The notes under the pieces are model-generated. The model was not told the origin of the DNA, ran no database searches, and saw only the letters and a list, made by a program, of their open reading frames with translations. From contig NC_133120.1 of assembly GCF_033568475.1 (NCBI RefSeq), positions 83,284,151 to 83,348,150 of the forward strand: a stretch of 64,000 nt of DNA, written 5' to 3'. This stretch comes from Henckelia pumila (lineage: Eukaryota; Streptophyta; Magnoliopsida; Lamiales; Gesneriaceae). The position numbers and the translations under genes were made by a program. Below, piece after piece: positions 12,093 through 23,663 of the stretch; the first letter of the stretch is position 1, and every line of letters begins with the position of its first letter.

Positions 12093-13412
12093 TACTATAA
12101 TGTTTGATAAAAACATTTTTTTTCAAACACTATATTTTTTGATAAATAAATGATTATAAAACTTAATTTTTTAATAAATAATAAAAATATAATTTCCTTC
12201 ACGTATATCTCTTTATTTTTGAATAAATTGAAAGGTAATTTGAATTAAACACATAATATTGGAGATAAAGAGAGCTAAAGAAAAATACATTATTTATCAA
12301 AATACACTAATCACGTTTGAAGAATCAAATCATGAGACCAACTTTGATGTTTTAGTTAGAATGGTAGAAGCTGAAACCACCAAATCTAAAGTTAAGAAAC
12401 GCCAAATTTTTAATTTTAATTTTTTTCAATTGAAAACCAAATAATCACCTTTTTCAATTGATGCAAACATTGATTTATAAATATAATCACATCAATGAAT
12501 ATTTTATTTCGAAAACAAAAATAAATCAGTGTTTGTGTGACATCATTCTATTTATATCACAAACACGTGGATGGTTGGTTTTTTCTAAAATTAATTTTTG
12601 AATTTGACTCCAGCAACTTGGTTTTGTAAAAAAATAAATAAATAAATAAATAAAGTTGCGTGAGATTATATATTATAGTTTAAACGCGATGATACCAAAG
12701 TACTAGAAATAAATGTATTGACAATATTGTTAGTCGAGAACTTAGGCCGATACAAAAAGCACATCACCACTATGGCCTATGTGTGCCTTTTATGGGTTTA
12801 ATTAATTAATTAATTAATTAATTTTGAGATTAGACATGGCTGCTTAGGGCCAATACTAAATAAATTATCTTAAGTTTGGTACTCTATTTTGTTTCTTCAC
12901 AATAAAAAAATGTAATCGTAGGACTCTATAATTATTCTGATCCTGAAGTTTGGTACTCGATTTTGTTTCTGTTTTATTTAAAAAAATTAATCGTAGGACT
13001 CTATAATCCACCGGCATTTATATATCTTCTATTATGGTTGGTGTCGAAAACAGCAGATGCTAGATTTCACCCTTAGGTCCAGAAATAGGAAATCGACCCC
13101 AAAAATTTGAACCTTTTTATAAGCGATTTTCTTTAAAAACATAAAATGTTTTGGCATATTAGACGATCTCATATCATATCGTCCTCTCGTTACAAATCCA
13201 AGGCATGCCCAACTCATATTTGAAACTTTTTAGGAACTTCTTGCATCGTGAGACAGACATACAAAATTTCATTTGCCAACAACATAGACACACTGTTAAA
13301 TGATTGGCATATTAGACGATTTCATAGGCTTAATGGATGAAACAAGTCATGAATAACAAGGGATAAATTTCTACACCCCCCCTGGTCAAGTCCATCACAT
13401 AACTCTGGTTAA
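12093..13412. other. Intergenic DNA, including (AAAT)n and (TTAA)n runs and the MED4 3' flank
   Basis: Simple repeats (AAAT)n occur near 12630-12652 and (TTAA)n near 12797-12822. A short duplicated phrase (TTTGGTACTC, AATCGTAGGACTCTATAAT) occurs at about 12877-12932 and 12951-13008. The part next to 13412 should hold the 3'UTR of MED4. No coding region is supported. Confidence 0.4.
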
Positions 13413-14633
13413 TCAATCACTATCAGAGCTGCCGATGTCGCTGCTATAATCACTACTATCATCTTCTATGTCGAGCTGCACATGCCGGACTTGTATGGGC
13501 TCTGGTGCTTTTGTGAGCCCGGGTAGAGGAATAGGCCTTGGTTGCTGTTCCTCGACCCTTGGTGGGCCGGGAAGAGAGTCCAGTGGTGGCAACGTAATGG
13601 GGTCACCAGGCTTCCAACCAAGAGGGGGGAGAATTGGTAGATCCATTGGCAATTCCACGGGCATCCCAGGTTTCCATCCAGATGGAACAACAATATTTGG
13701 AGGAATCAGACCTGGAATACTTGGCAGAGGGTCGCTTTCTGAGGGTACCCCCATAGGAGTTCCAATAAATGGCTCGAGTACTTTATCTTTGCCTTCATCC
13801 ATTTTAGGTAACCCAACATCGAGATCGGCAAAATTATATAACTGAGATGCCCGCATCTGCTCCTCCTGTGGGGCAGGAGGAAGAGCACCTCGAAGAGGAG
13901 CCTGACCAGCACCAAATTCAGGAGGTGCAAAGGTTGTGTAGCTTATCTTGTGCGCATATGACAGCATATCCGACACTTTTAGCTGAGTTTTAACAGTAGT
14001 TGTCGAAGAATCCTCGATGGTACAGTCTGACTTTGTTCGTTTAAGGCGGTGATAACTAGAATAATCATCCACAAGAATGTCAAGAACATGCTCAGCCTCT
14101 TTGAGTTTGTTGGCAAAAGCGAGAAGAGCAGAATCTTTGGACCGGTTTTCACGTGCAAGCTTCTCGTTAGCATCTTGAAGATCAAGAATTTCTTGGAGTT
14201 CAACAACAGCTTCAATGAGTTGGGTCTGGAGGGTTGTGAATCGGGCAAGAATATCTTTGGTTGAGGAAGGAGATGAATCTGATGGAGCAGACATCAATGG
14301 CTGGGTTTGAGTAGATAAGAAGGAAGGAAGGGAGCCTCGAAAAGCACTGAGCCAATGGGAGCAATTTGATGAAACCTCAAATAGTTTTGTGGCAAGGGCT
14401 GCCATTTGAAGTAGAAGAGATTGCGCTCTAGGGAGAGGCGGTAGAAGAGGAAGAAGAACTGGAGAAACAGCAGGCACAGTCAACTGATTGGGGGATTGAT
14501 GAGGATTGTGCGACTGCTGAGTTTGAGAGGAAAATTTCGTAGGGGTAGGGTTTTGAAGAGATGGTGAATTGGGGTTTGGAAGGCCTAGCCTTGCAGGGGA
14601 TTGCACAATTTGATGGGGAATATTTTGTAACAT
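13413..14633 (-). CDS. MED4: Mediator complex subunit 4 (MED4)
   Basis: Subunit of the Mediator middle module, which links transcription factors to RNA polymerase II in the nucleus. The CDS is uninterrupted and codes for 406 residues. The N-terminus (1-70) is rich in Pro, Ser and Gln. Residues about 125-200 form a predicted coiled coil (LQTQLIEAVVELQEILDLQ through the KLKEAEHVLDILVDDY stretch), the conserved MED4 core that packs with other middle-module subunits. The motif SDMLSYAHKISYTTFAPPEF (221-240) is a MED4 hallmark. Two GWKPG-containing proline repeats lie near 317-350, and the protein ends in an acidic serine-rich tail (DDSSDYSSDIGSSDSD). The start at 14633 is the first ATG of the open frame and lies 30 bp from a probable 5'UTR splice acceptor. 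The reading frame shows no damage. Confidence 0.93.
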   Translation of the reverse strand: MLQNIPHQIVQSPARLGLPNPNSPSLQNPTPTKFSSQTQQSHNPHQSPNQLTVPAVSPVLLPLLPPLPRAQSLLLQMAALATKLFEVSSNCSHWLSAFRGSLPSFLSTQTQPLMSAPSDSSPSSTKDILARFTTLQTQLIEAVVELQEILDLQDANEKLARENRSKDSALLAFANKLKEAEHVLDILVDDYSSYHRLKRTKSDCTIEDSSTTTVKTQLKVSDMLSYAHKISYTTFAPPEFGAGQAPLRGALPPAPQEEQMRASQLYNFADLDVGLPKMDEGKDKVLEPFIGTPMGVPSESDPLPSIPGLIPPNIVVPSGWKPGMPVELPMDLPILPPLGWKPGDPITLPPLDSLPGPPRVEEQQPRPIPLPGLTKAPEPIQVRHVQLDIEDDSSDYSSDIGSSDSD

Positions 14634-15721
14634 TTTGAACTATTCACTTCCTCAGGAGAAACCTGGAAAAGAAACAAAAGAAAGAAGACATGGAAAACTT
14701 GCCACCAAGAGTCGAAGACTAACAGCATCAATGTTTAAATATAGCATTAATATTTAATACTAAAACCAAAAGTATTCTACCCTTACTACGACCATAAATT
14801 AGATCAAGATTGTGGCCGTATCTTAAAAGAATATAATAGATATTCATTCAATGAACATAAGCATGAGCGCAAGAAAATCGATAATCAAGCACAGGTATAA
14901 AAACGCAAGAACTCCTGGCACCAATAACATCCCAGGTGAATAAGCAACATGTTTTAAGCTTCTAATTTGGAAGAACCATGGAGTATAATTTCATCTTAAG
15001 CTCGTCAGAACAACAATCTTTCACCTTCTTGTGGTCATACTAATGATATTTCAGTAAAGTTAATTGAAATCGTCATCACAACCATGAAAAGGATTCCGCT
15101 GGAAAATTTGCAACATGGACTATCATTCAAAACAGCCCAGTCATCTCCATTGATCAACCCTAATACCAGCTTGAATATTTTGCGAATCAAGGAATTCTCC
15201 CGAGCAAGGAAATCCCCAAAACCCAGTGCATATAAAATTTAGAAATTTAACCCAGCCTCAACAAATAGCCAAAAGTATTAACATAACAATTTAGTAAATT
15301 AAAAGATCGATCAGCAAAATCAACAAATTCTCACTACCAGATAAAATCCCCAAACCCTTGTGGTTAATTTTAACAGTTAGAAAGCTTACAAAGAAACCAG
15401 ATTCGATTATTCGTTCCAAATTGGTAATTAATGGACAGAAAAATTTCCTGGCTCGAGCTCGATTCAAATTCAATCGGGCTCAAACTCAATTCGAATAAGC
15501 ACAGTTGAAATTTAACGTACCCAGGAAAAGATGAAATTTGGCGTGAACGCTAAAAGACTAAACGAAGATGAGACTCCGGCGGAGGCGACGTGGGAGGAGG
15601 AACACAGACTCCCCTGTGGGGCGGAGCGGAGGACAAACGTTGGAGGGTCTCTGCTCCGGTGAGCACGAATAACAGATAAAACGCCACTGGGCTTTGAGGT
15701 TGCAGAGAACCGAGAGGGTTT
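14634..15721 (-). promoter_or_regulatory. 5'UTR of MED4 with a probable 858-bp leader intron
   Basis: On the minus strand a donor CTGG|GTACGT (first intron base 15520) and an acceptor with a pyrimidine tract ending TTTCCAG| (last intron base 14663) would remove 14663-15520. They would join a GC-richer leader (about 15521-15721) to the 29-nt segment before the MED4 ATG. The leader region stands out in base composition from the AT-rich DNA on both sides. Splicing here is inferred from signals only. Confidence 0.55.
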
Positions 15722-17475
15722 CTGGTCAAATCAATTTTTTTTTATATTTTATTAATATGTCTTTACTTGGAAGATTAACATAATATTGACTTTAATCTCA
15801 ATTTATCTAGTGTTTATTTACAAAATAAAATTTTTGTCCAACTCCTTTTCAAAAAAAAAACAAAACAAAGAAAGAAAGAAAGAAAAATTAAACATACGAA
15901 ATTGATTTTAAGCTAAAATTCAATAACCATTTTTTTACGATCGCGATCATTCTATTATAATTGTTATGTTTCTAAATGCTTACCCTTTGTTGAATTTATT
16001 GTTTATTATAGTTTTTTATTAAAGAGGCTAAATGAAATACGATCGTTAGATAATGGTATGATATTTAATGTTTTATTCGAATTTTTTTATTTTTTTTACA
16101 AAAAAACAAATATATTGCATTAATTTAATTACATTTGATTAAAAACTAAAACTATGAGGAACTTTTAAGATGCTGATTATGGCTATGTCGATCCACATAT
16201 TAAATTATTATCTGTTTTCTTATCCTAATTATTATCCTCTTCCATCAAAATATGTGACCAAACATTATGTACATTTTTTAAAAAAACTATTTAGTATGCA
16301 TCATCAGTTAGAACTTAGAACTAAAGTTTTGAGGTAATAATGGATATGAATGGACAATTAAATTATCGAAAGGAAAAGGAAAACATTAAAGAGGAATTTG
16401 AATGCATGCAGGCTTTTGTTTCCCCTGAAACGTGGGAGTTTGCACTAAAATTCGCATCAACATTGGAGTTCGCAACGAAGTACATTCCACCAATTATTAC
16501 AATATAATAAATCCTCTTATAGAACAGAATCACCTGAACTGCAAAGAATTTGGTATGCTTCTTTCGAACATGAAAGAAAATACAAAGAACATGTCAACAA
16601 ATTTGTCGCACCGCCGACTAGCAACCTACAACACTACGTCAAACAAAATTGCAACCGAGGGAACAAAGACATAACATGCATCATTATCAAGTTGGAGCCT
16701 CAGATTACAACAGAGAAATCAACATCTTGTCCAATACTTGTGTTCCTTACATGATGGATACTTCTGCAATTGGCTCGGGATATTGGATGAGCATTCTTTG
16801 AATTTATCGGACCGCCTTATAGAGACTACTGGCTCCACCTTGAGCACAATTCTTCAGGTCCCGTAGCAGTCAGAGATCACAAGCCACTTCCCATCTTGGA
16901 CTCCATCTACCCCTCCAGTTTCTAGTGTAACGGTTTACATTTACAGGGTTTACTGCGATTCAGTCAGAGCCTATGATGGCAGAAACATCATACGCCTACT
17001 GTTTTGGTACCGATATCATAAGATGATAGAGCCCTTTTCTGCAGAAATGTGGAAACAGCTCGTGCATGAGAACATTAGCTTGAAATAGGTACGAGATGCA
17101 GAAAAAACGGTCAAGTTCTATTTCAAACAAATAGATTATGGATCTCTCTTCTGTATCACTGTATGCCCCCAACCAACATGACAACCAGCACCGCTAAACC
17201 ACCAGAATACAGATATACATGATGACCAAAGAAAAGTAGAAATCGTGGAAACATTTAGAGTGTACAAGGCGCAGATAAATATTTTTTTTAATGGCATCAT
17301 TTGAAAAAAGGTTAAGAAAATGCAAAAAAAAAAATACAAGTCGTGTCAGCCTTGACTCTCGCTATGAACCATTTACTTTACCTTCAAACTCCTATCTGTT
17401 TAAAACGTAATACTTAAAGAATGATATCCCAACAACAAAGTGTGATCCTACCATTGATAATCCACACAAAAACCT
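15722..17475. other. Intergenic region between MED4 and the REVEILLE gene
   Basis: No coding region recognised. The 80-codon frame at 16432-16674 has no family motif. The 17200-17475 part may be 3'UTR of the REVEILLE-like gene. Less AT-rich sequence at 16680-16980 could be an older gene remnant, but I recognised no motif on either strand. Confidence 0.35.
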
Positions 17476-20326
17476 TCAAGTCTTTACGATGAGGCATTTA
17501 TGAAATCCAATAACCATTTGAGCCATTCTCACCCGTACGTCCCTGTCTGAACCCTTTTCATACTTTAAGATTGACTACAGGAAAAATGCTAAAACAATTA
17601 ATTTAAGAAAAACACTTACAATTGGCTCAAAATCAGGACTGGACAAGTTAATGGTAAGGTTTCTAGTCAACAACAAGACCTGCATTTGGAAGAATGATTT
17701 ATATTAGATTGACAAGAGTGATCATAAGCTTCCCCATGATGCAAATTTTACACTGCACGTCAGTGTCGGGCTGTCGACTAGTTTAGAGTGTTTTAAATGT
17801 CTTCTTTATCTCGTGCTCAGTTTTATTCCCTGGAGTAAACACATCCATTGGCCAAGAAAATCATTTGATTGACAAGCACATAAAAGATCAAGATGAACTT
17901 CGGGTGAACTCACTGTTTCAAAATTAATAGGATCCATCTCCTTGAGTTTCTGCACATGATCTTTACCATCTGGATCAAAGATACTGCCAATGAAGCTATA
18001 GACTTCAAAAAAATCTGGAATACCTAGAAAGAGAAACAAAAACCATTACCCATTGAATAACAATTTTCTAATTGTATTCACGCTGATTTTAATAATAATC
18101 TTGCCTGCAACCCCAAGCCAGTGAAAAGAAAAGTGTGCCCAAGAGACATGTTCAATCCCTCTAGAAATTCTTATAGCTAGTCAATATGTACTCTAGTATC
18201 TGAAGATCAAGCTTCGAACCTTTATTTAAGGATTTCTATCCAAAGTTCCCTGGAGCTTATCACATGGACGATAATTCAACTAACTAATTATTCATGCAGC
18301 ATAATGGTGAGAATGAATTAATATTATCGAATTTTATTCCTACGAGTACTAGTCCATTAGGAGTAAAACCTGAGCAATATATATTGGTGAGCGATCCGAT
18401 GCAATACTTCCCCGATTACACCAGAAAAAGCACCTGAAGCAACGTATAGCCCATTCACAACCTCTTATTATGTATTAAAATTGTTTAAAGAGTACTGCTT
18501 ATTATGTATTAAAATTGTGTAAAGAGTACTGCCCCTTCAAACTTCAGTTTGTATGCCAATATAAAAGCAAAGTCAGATAGATATTTATGAAAAATGTAGC
18601 ATATGAGTAAAAGCCCGACAACCATAAACATGGTCAAAGGATTTAACCTAAAGCATTTATTTCAGTTCTTAGTCATTCATTCTCAAATCTAAATACTTCG
18701 GGAAGGAATCAAGTAAAATTTGAGCTACATTAGGGAAGCATAGAGTCTGGACATCATAGATGATCAAATGTACATTGTTTCTGGTTTATCATTCATAAGT
18801 GCAACTACTGATAATATCTGATCCTCGTCCACCTTGTGTAGACTGAATCATTCGAATGGAAAAGGTACATGTTCAAGGAGGTTACCGTGAAGCATGGAAC
18901 CTCGCATGTTGTGAGTTGGGAGGTCGGAACTTGACATAACTCTGGGTGAACTTCCTATGCTGCTTATATTGCAGTTACCAACCCTTTCAGAGCCCTTTGA
19001 TTCAATATCAGCTGAATCAGCAACATCACGAGTCAAAATACATTTGGGAATTTCACCTTATTGATTCTTGGGTCTTTGGTATAAATTTATTATAATATAC
19101 TGGTTCATTTATTTTATACACAGCTTTAAAAAAATAAGCATGCCTTCAACTCCAAGTAGATCATAATCATTCTCAGTTGGCGTGACTCCATTTGATGTGT
19201 CATTTACACACATGGAATCATCATCCCATGCATGATAACCAGATGAAAGAGATGTTGAACCATATGCCGCAGATGCTTGAAGCGGCCCTAGAACTGCCAA
19301 AAAACTGCAGAAATTAGCAAACTCAAGATAGCAAAAAGGCTGTTTAAAATCATGCTCGAATTCATGAAAAGGAGCCAGACCATTTTTGGGTGCCTTCTGT
19401 GGGTATGGATGAGTGGCTTTACGCTTGGGTCGTGGGGGAGGCACATGTGCCTCTGTTCCATTCTTTTGAACCTTCAGAAAGTACTTTTGCGCATGACTGC
19501 GAATCTGCCAACAACATCATCGATAATTACCAACATATAATCCAGCAAAATATAAGAATGAAACCAAGTAGTGTTGTTCATACTACAGACAGCGAATTGC
19601 AAAAGATGATGGCGGGTTAATTTAGGTAGATACAAGAACAAGAACCCATCTTTGGAAGCATAAATTAAACCCTGATCTTAGACTTAATTTGACGCTGCAG
19701 AATTCTTCAAACAAAATGCAACAATATGCTGAAAATTAGAATCCCTTGAAGATTTTAGTCCAAGGATTTAAAAAGGCACCTGAATCACCGTCTTTGAACC
19801 AACGAAATCTTCAATCTTCTTCCAATCTCGGTCGAACCTGATATTCACAGCATGAATGTAATGCATACTTTCAGAAAACTGAACCAGACACAAACGAAAT
19901 CCGCATTACTTAACAGTAGGCTCTGTTAAATCTGACTAAAAGTAAACGACAACACGATACAAAAGAAAAAAAAAAGTCATACATATGGTGGATTAAACAA
20001 AGCATTTCAGAAAAAAAAAAATTTAATAATTGGAGACAAACATTTTCCAATAAAGTAACTTTAAAAAGTGCAAACTTTACATCTTCAAAATCGTTGATCA
20101 TCTCTCAACTATCCGGAGAAACAAATGGCCTATAAAAATAAAGTAAACGAAGGAAATCGGAGGAGCTTAACAATTGGAGAGCTTCAAGGAACTTGTCGTG
20201 CTCTTCGTCGGTCCAACTTTCCCTGGACTTGGTTATGGTGTAAGGCTTCCGCACTTTCTTGCTCGACCCTTCTCCCGACGACGGCGGAGGCGGCGGAGGG
20301 GGAGGGATGGATGAGCCGCGGTTCAT
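17476..20326 (-). CDS. RVE8: REVEILLE6/8-like (LHY-CCA1-like) single-MYB transcription factor, eight exons
   Basis: Nuclear MYB-related activator. RVE4/6/8 proteins bind evening elements and drive afternoon clock genes. Exons on the minus strand: 20172-20326, 19780-19837, 19381-19504, 19144-19293, 18886-19011, 17914-18023, 17620-17679 and a less certain last exon 17476-17574. Phases are consistent and give 293 residues, close to the family's usual size. An eight-proline run (8-15) is followed by the MYB repeat at about 33-85 ([20 protein letters not shown], then DRDWKKIE and SHAQKYF at 74-80), which marks the RVE/CCA1 class. The C-terminal LCL-type domain carries [17 protein letters not shown] and [16 protein letters not shown]. 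Intron 4 must use a GC donor (AAG|GCATGC at 19143) to keep frame; no GT fits the phase. The final exon could instead be a readthrough of the exon 7 donor, ending at a TAG shortly after. RVE6 versus RVE8 is not resolved. Confidence 0.85.
18464..18531. repeat. Tandem 34-bp duplication in intron 5 of the REVEILLE-like gene
   Basis: The unit at 18464-18497 (starts CTTATTATG, ends GAGTACTG) is repeated at 18498-18531 with one mismatch. It lies inside the intron between exons 18886-19011 and 17914-18023. Confidence 0.85.
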
Positions 20327-22489
20327 CTGGTGAGTTTGGCGGGCGGCGGAGTTGAGTGGTGGAGGAGAGAGCGGGTTCTTGTGGTGCGTCCAGTCCCGAT
20401 TATTTCTGTCCTGCCAATCAAAATCATATGCGTTGGCATCAGCCCATCATAAAAACAAACTACGCTGTGTGTTGGTTAAATTTCAGACAAATATATTTAT
20501 ATTTATAATAATAATCAATTATTAGACTATGGGACACACGTATGTAATATACTTTAATATAATATAATATGAAAAAAATATCAGAGTAATTTATTATATA
20601 GATATATTTATCAAAAGTTTTTGCTTGTTTTGTGCTGTAATTAACTAAAAAAAAATTAGTCATTTTAGGAGGAGTTTTCTTTTTTTTTTTCTGCAAAAAT
20701 ATTTGAACGAAATAAATAATTAAAAATGAAGAAAAAAATAAGATTTATAATTTAGGATGGTCATATCAAGGTTTACTTTATGGTGCATTGGTCTCCCTTT
20801 AAAATATAGAATAAATATATGTTAATGCACACACAATAAAGTAATGAGTGTATAAAATAATACATAAATATTATTATAATGTATTGAATGTACATTGGAA
20901 GATTATAGACAATTGATATAATGTTAAAATTTTGAAAGAAATACGTAAAAGAAACATCAGCGAAATAAATTGGGGTGTGCAGATGTAGAATATGTACTTT
21001 AAAATTTAAAATTTTGATAATTGTTATATCACATATTAATAAGTAAGTATCTGTTTGATATCAAAAGTCAAATAAGAAAAACATTTTTTTAAAAAAATGT
21101 TTTTTTAGTTTATAAAGTATTTTGATGGTCATTTAAGTGTTAAAAAAATATTTTTTTTAAAGCCAAATTTAAAGCTTTTTTCAAAAATCCAAAATTAAAG
21201 CTTGAAAAAACATTTTTTTTTTTAGAAAATGTTTTTGAAATCCAAACGGAATCTAAATTGCTCAACTTTAATACGAGAAAAAAAATACAATAATAATTTT
21301 TATACGAAGTCATGATCGATGTAACTGTACCTGATGATCAATTTTTCGTTGTAGCCCGTGATAGACTTGGTACAATACATTTTTCAAGTGGAGACATCAG
21401 ATAATTGATAAATCATTGACTTTCGGTAATAAAATTTGGTACTTGGTTAGAACATTTCAATTTCTTAGAAAATTAATTACAAATGAATGAAACACGTGCA
21501 TATCTTCCAAGAGAAGTACATGGGAAAATGAAATCATTCAACAATTTATACTTCTTCTTCTTCTTCAATGAATTATTGTACAAAAAAAAAAAAAAAGTGA
21601 AAATTAGATATATTATTGAGAAGCATTTATTAGAGGGGGGTTGTGTTTGTTAGCGTGAAATGTAGAAAAATAGTTGGATTTGATGGGAGTGTGACAGGTG
21701 GTAGCATGTAATCCACTGCTTACTAGAACAACTTGGTCCCCATTGTCTCACCCACTTGGCTCTTACAAGTGGGCTCAGTGCTATCACACGTGTCTCTTTC
21801 ACAGCCACACACGCTTCCTCCAATTTTCTGTCATTGCCAACTTGGTCATAGTGGAGGGGGAATCAATACCCAACCTATTTATATTTTGATCAATTTTATT
21901 AGTGAGACCGATTAATTTTATCAATATTTATATTAAAAAATAATAATATTTTAGTCTAAAAATCAATAAAAAATCTTATGATACGGTTTCGCGGATCAAT
22001 TTTATGAGATAGATATGTCGTTTGAGTCATTTGTGGAAAAACTATTAATTTTTTTTATTATAAACATGAACATGGATGACACATCTATCCGTGAGACTGT
22101 TTCACGAGAGTACTACTTAAAATAATATTTTTCTATGAATGACTCAAATAACAGATATGTATCACGGGACTATATGTGTTAAATTTTTTAGTACATCTTT
22201 TGTGATACGGGCTAACTCGACTCATATTTATTGTAGAAAACAATACTACTGATATAACAAGTAAAAAAAATTCATCCGTAAAATCGTTTCAGATGAATTT
22301 ATGTAGAAATTTAATTGTAATTAAAGCGATTCTACAGGTACAACGAAATTAACACAAAAAATTCAATACAATAATTTAATCTATCAAAATCTCACGATAC
22401 ATTAAATACAAAATATCTCAATAAAATAGTAAAATATCACAATATTATTATTATAAATATCGTTGTACACGATATTTATTGTACCTTAA
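20327..22489. other. 5' flank of the REVEILLE-like gene and AT-rich intergenic DNA
   Basis: The first 100 bp (20327-20420) are GC-richer and should be the 5'UTR. Further on, 21045-21250 is an A/T-run repeat, with phrases such as AAACATTTTTTT and the end TCCAAACGGAATC, resembling MITE-like copies near 7620 and 28380. A GTGAGAC-type repeat occurs near 21979-22112, with a second, inverted half-copy up to about 22290. The two overlapping 60-codon frames at 21698-21915 show no motifs. Confidence 0.4.
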
Positions 22490-22877
22490 GGCACCGTTCT
22501 GTTCACGGTATTACTAATATATGTATAACTCATCACATCCCATCTCACGTTCTTCTTATCATATTATTTATCTATATATTAACTATTTATTTTACATCAA
22601 TCAAATCATTAATTATTTACGTCACATCAATCAAATCATTGAATTCAAAGTACTATATTACCCCTTATAAATAATATAATTTTTATTTTGTTTATTGTTA
22701 AAATGACAAAATAGTCATTTAACATTTTTATATAAAATTTAATCAATCAAATCAAATAAACCATAATCTATTAATTCAATCCAATACAATTTTAACTATC
22801 ATTTCTTATTTATTTTTTGTTACATTATACTACTTATCTATATACTACTTATATCATACCTCAAACCAAACGGTGCC
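22490..22877. mobile_element. Tourist-like (PIF/Harbinger) MITE, copy 1
   Basis: A 388-bp AT-rich element with terminal inverted repeats GGCACCGTT...AACGGTGCC and a 3-bp TAA duplication on both sides (22487-22489 and 22878-22880). TIR sequence, TWA target and lack of coding sequence fit a Tourist-like MITE. A close copy of nearly the same length is at 28780-29162. Confidence 0.82.
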
Positions 22878-23167
22878 TAACATTATTCTTATAATTATGA
22901 TTGATTTTAGATATATATTGTCATTTTAGAATAATTATTCAAATCACTTCCCGATCTGAGGGAAATCATTTTATTTTCCGGTTTTTGTTTAATATTAATG
23001 CATTATTGATTGCCCCATACAAATAATTAATTTTGGAATTTGTCCGTTTTGTTGAATTTCAACACATTTATTTATTGCTTTTGTCTGGTTGCGTTATCAG
23101 ACACCTCACCTTTTATATCTCATTTCCCACTTGTTCCCAATCCATCATTCGAAATACATCCGCGTCG

Positions 23168-23422
23168 CTCACAGGGGCATAGGCGGGTTGGTAAGGCCTG
23201 AAGTGACGTGGGAAAAAATTCCCCAACGTTGCGGGTTCGAGCCTCGTGTGGAGCATATTCCCTGCTGAAATATTGTGGGGGTATGCTCTGGGGATTGAGC
23301 CATGTGCTTCCTCCTTCAGGTCCCTCCGCTCGTGCACATCCCTCGATTTACCCTCCGCATGAGCCAATGTGCCTCTAACTCATGTGGAATGGGGTCCCCT
23401 TCGGGGTCAACCCTTTTTAAAA
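23168..23422 (+). mobile_element. tRNA-derived SINE, family 2, copy 1
   Basis: Starts near CACAGGGGCATAGGCGGG and ends near GGTCAACCC plus a T/A run. It has a box A-like stretch (TAGGCGGGTTGG, 23180-23191) and a near-perfect pol III box B (GGTTCGAGCC, 23234-23243), 43 bp apart. Copy 2 (26746-26994) defines the ends. No clear TSD is visible here, and another SINE follows within about 15 bp. An 84-codon minus-strand frame over it is a shadow. Confidence 0.7.
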
Positions 23423-23435
23423 GGAAACAAATGAA

Positions 23436-23663
23436 TGCCCCGAATACGTGTTCAAGTTGGTGGAGTAGGTGAATTCTTGACCAAATGTCAAGAATTCGAT
23501 TATATCTATTAATACTTTTTTGGAATAGCCTGTTGCACAGGGTTTGCCCAATATAATTTACCTAACTAGCGTAGTTTCCAGGCTATTGCGTTAGTCCGAA
23601 AGTTTACCTAAAACGCACCGAAAGGTAAGGGATGTGGTTTCTCACGTAAAAAAAAAAAAAAAG
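23436..23663 (+). mobile_element. tRNA-derived SINE, family 1, copy 2
   Basis: Matches the SINE at 9505-9728 over its whole length, including the conserved 3' phrase GCACCGAAAGGTAA and a long poly(A) tail (about 23648-23663). Imperfect flanking repeats (GGAAACAAATGAAT before; GAAAACAAAGGAATC after) look like an aged TSD. It sits directly behind a family 2 SINE. Confidence 0.75.

Noticed and set aside
13468-13845. 125-codon plus-strand frame
   Set aside because: Glycine/serine-rich antisense shadow of the proline-rich MED4 C-terminus.
16680-16980. Possible further 3' exons of the REVEILLE-like gene
   Set aside because: Less AT-rich, but no reading frame continuing the gene and no matching splice sites were found.
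23113-23367. 84-codon minus-strand frame
   Set aside because: Covers a SINE in antisense; no motif.
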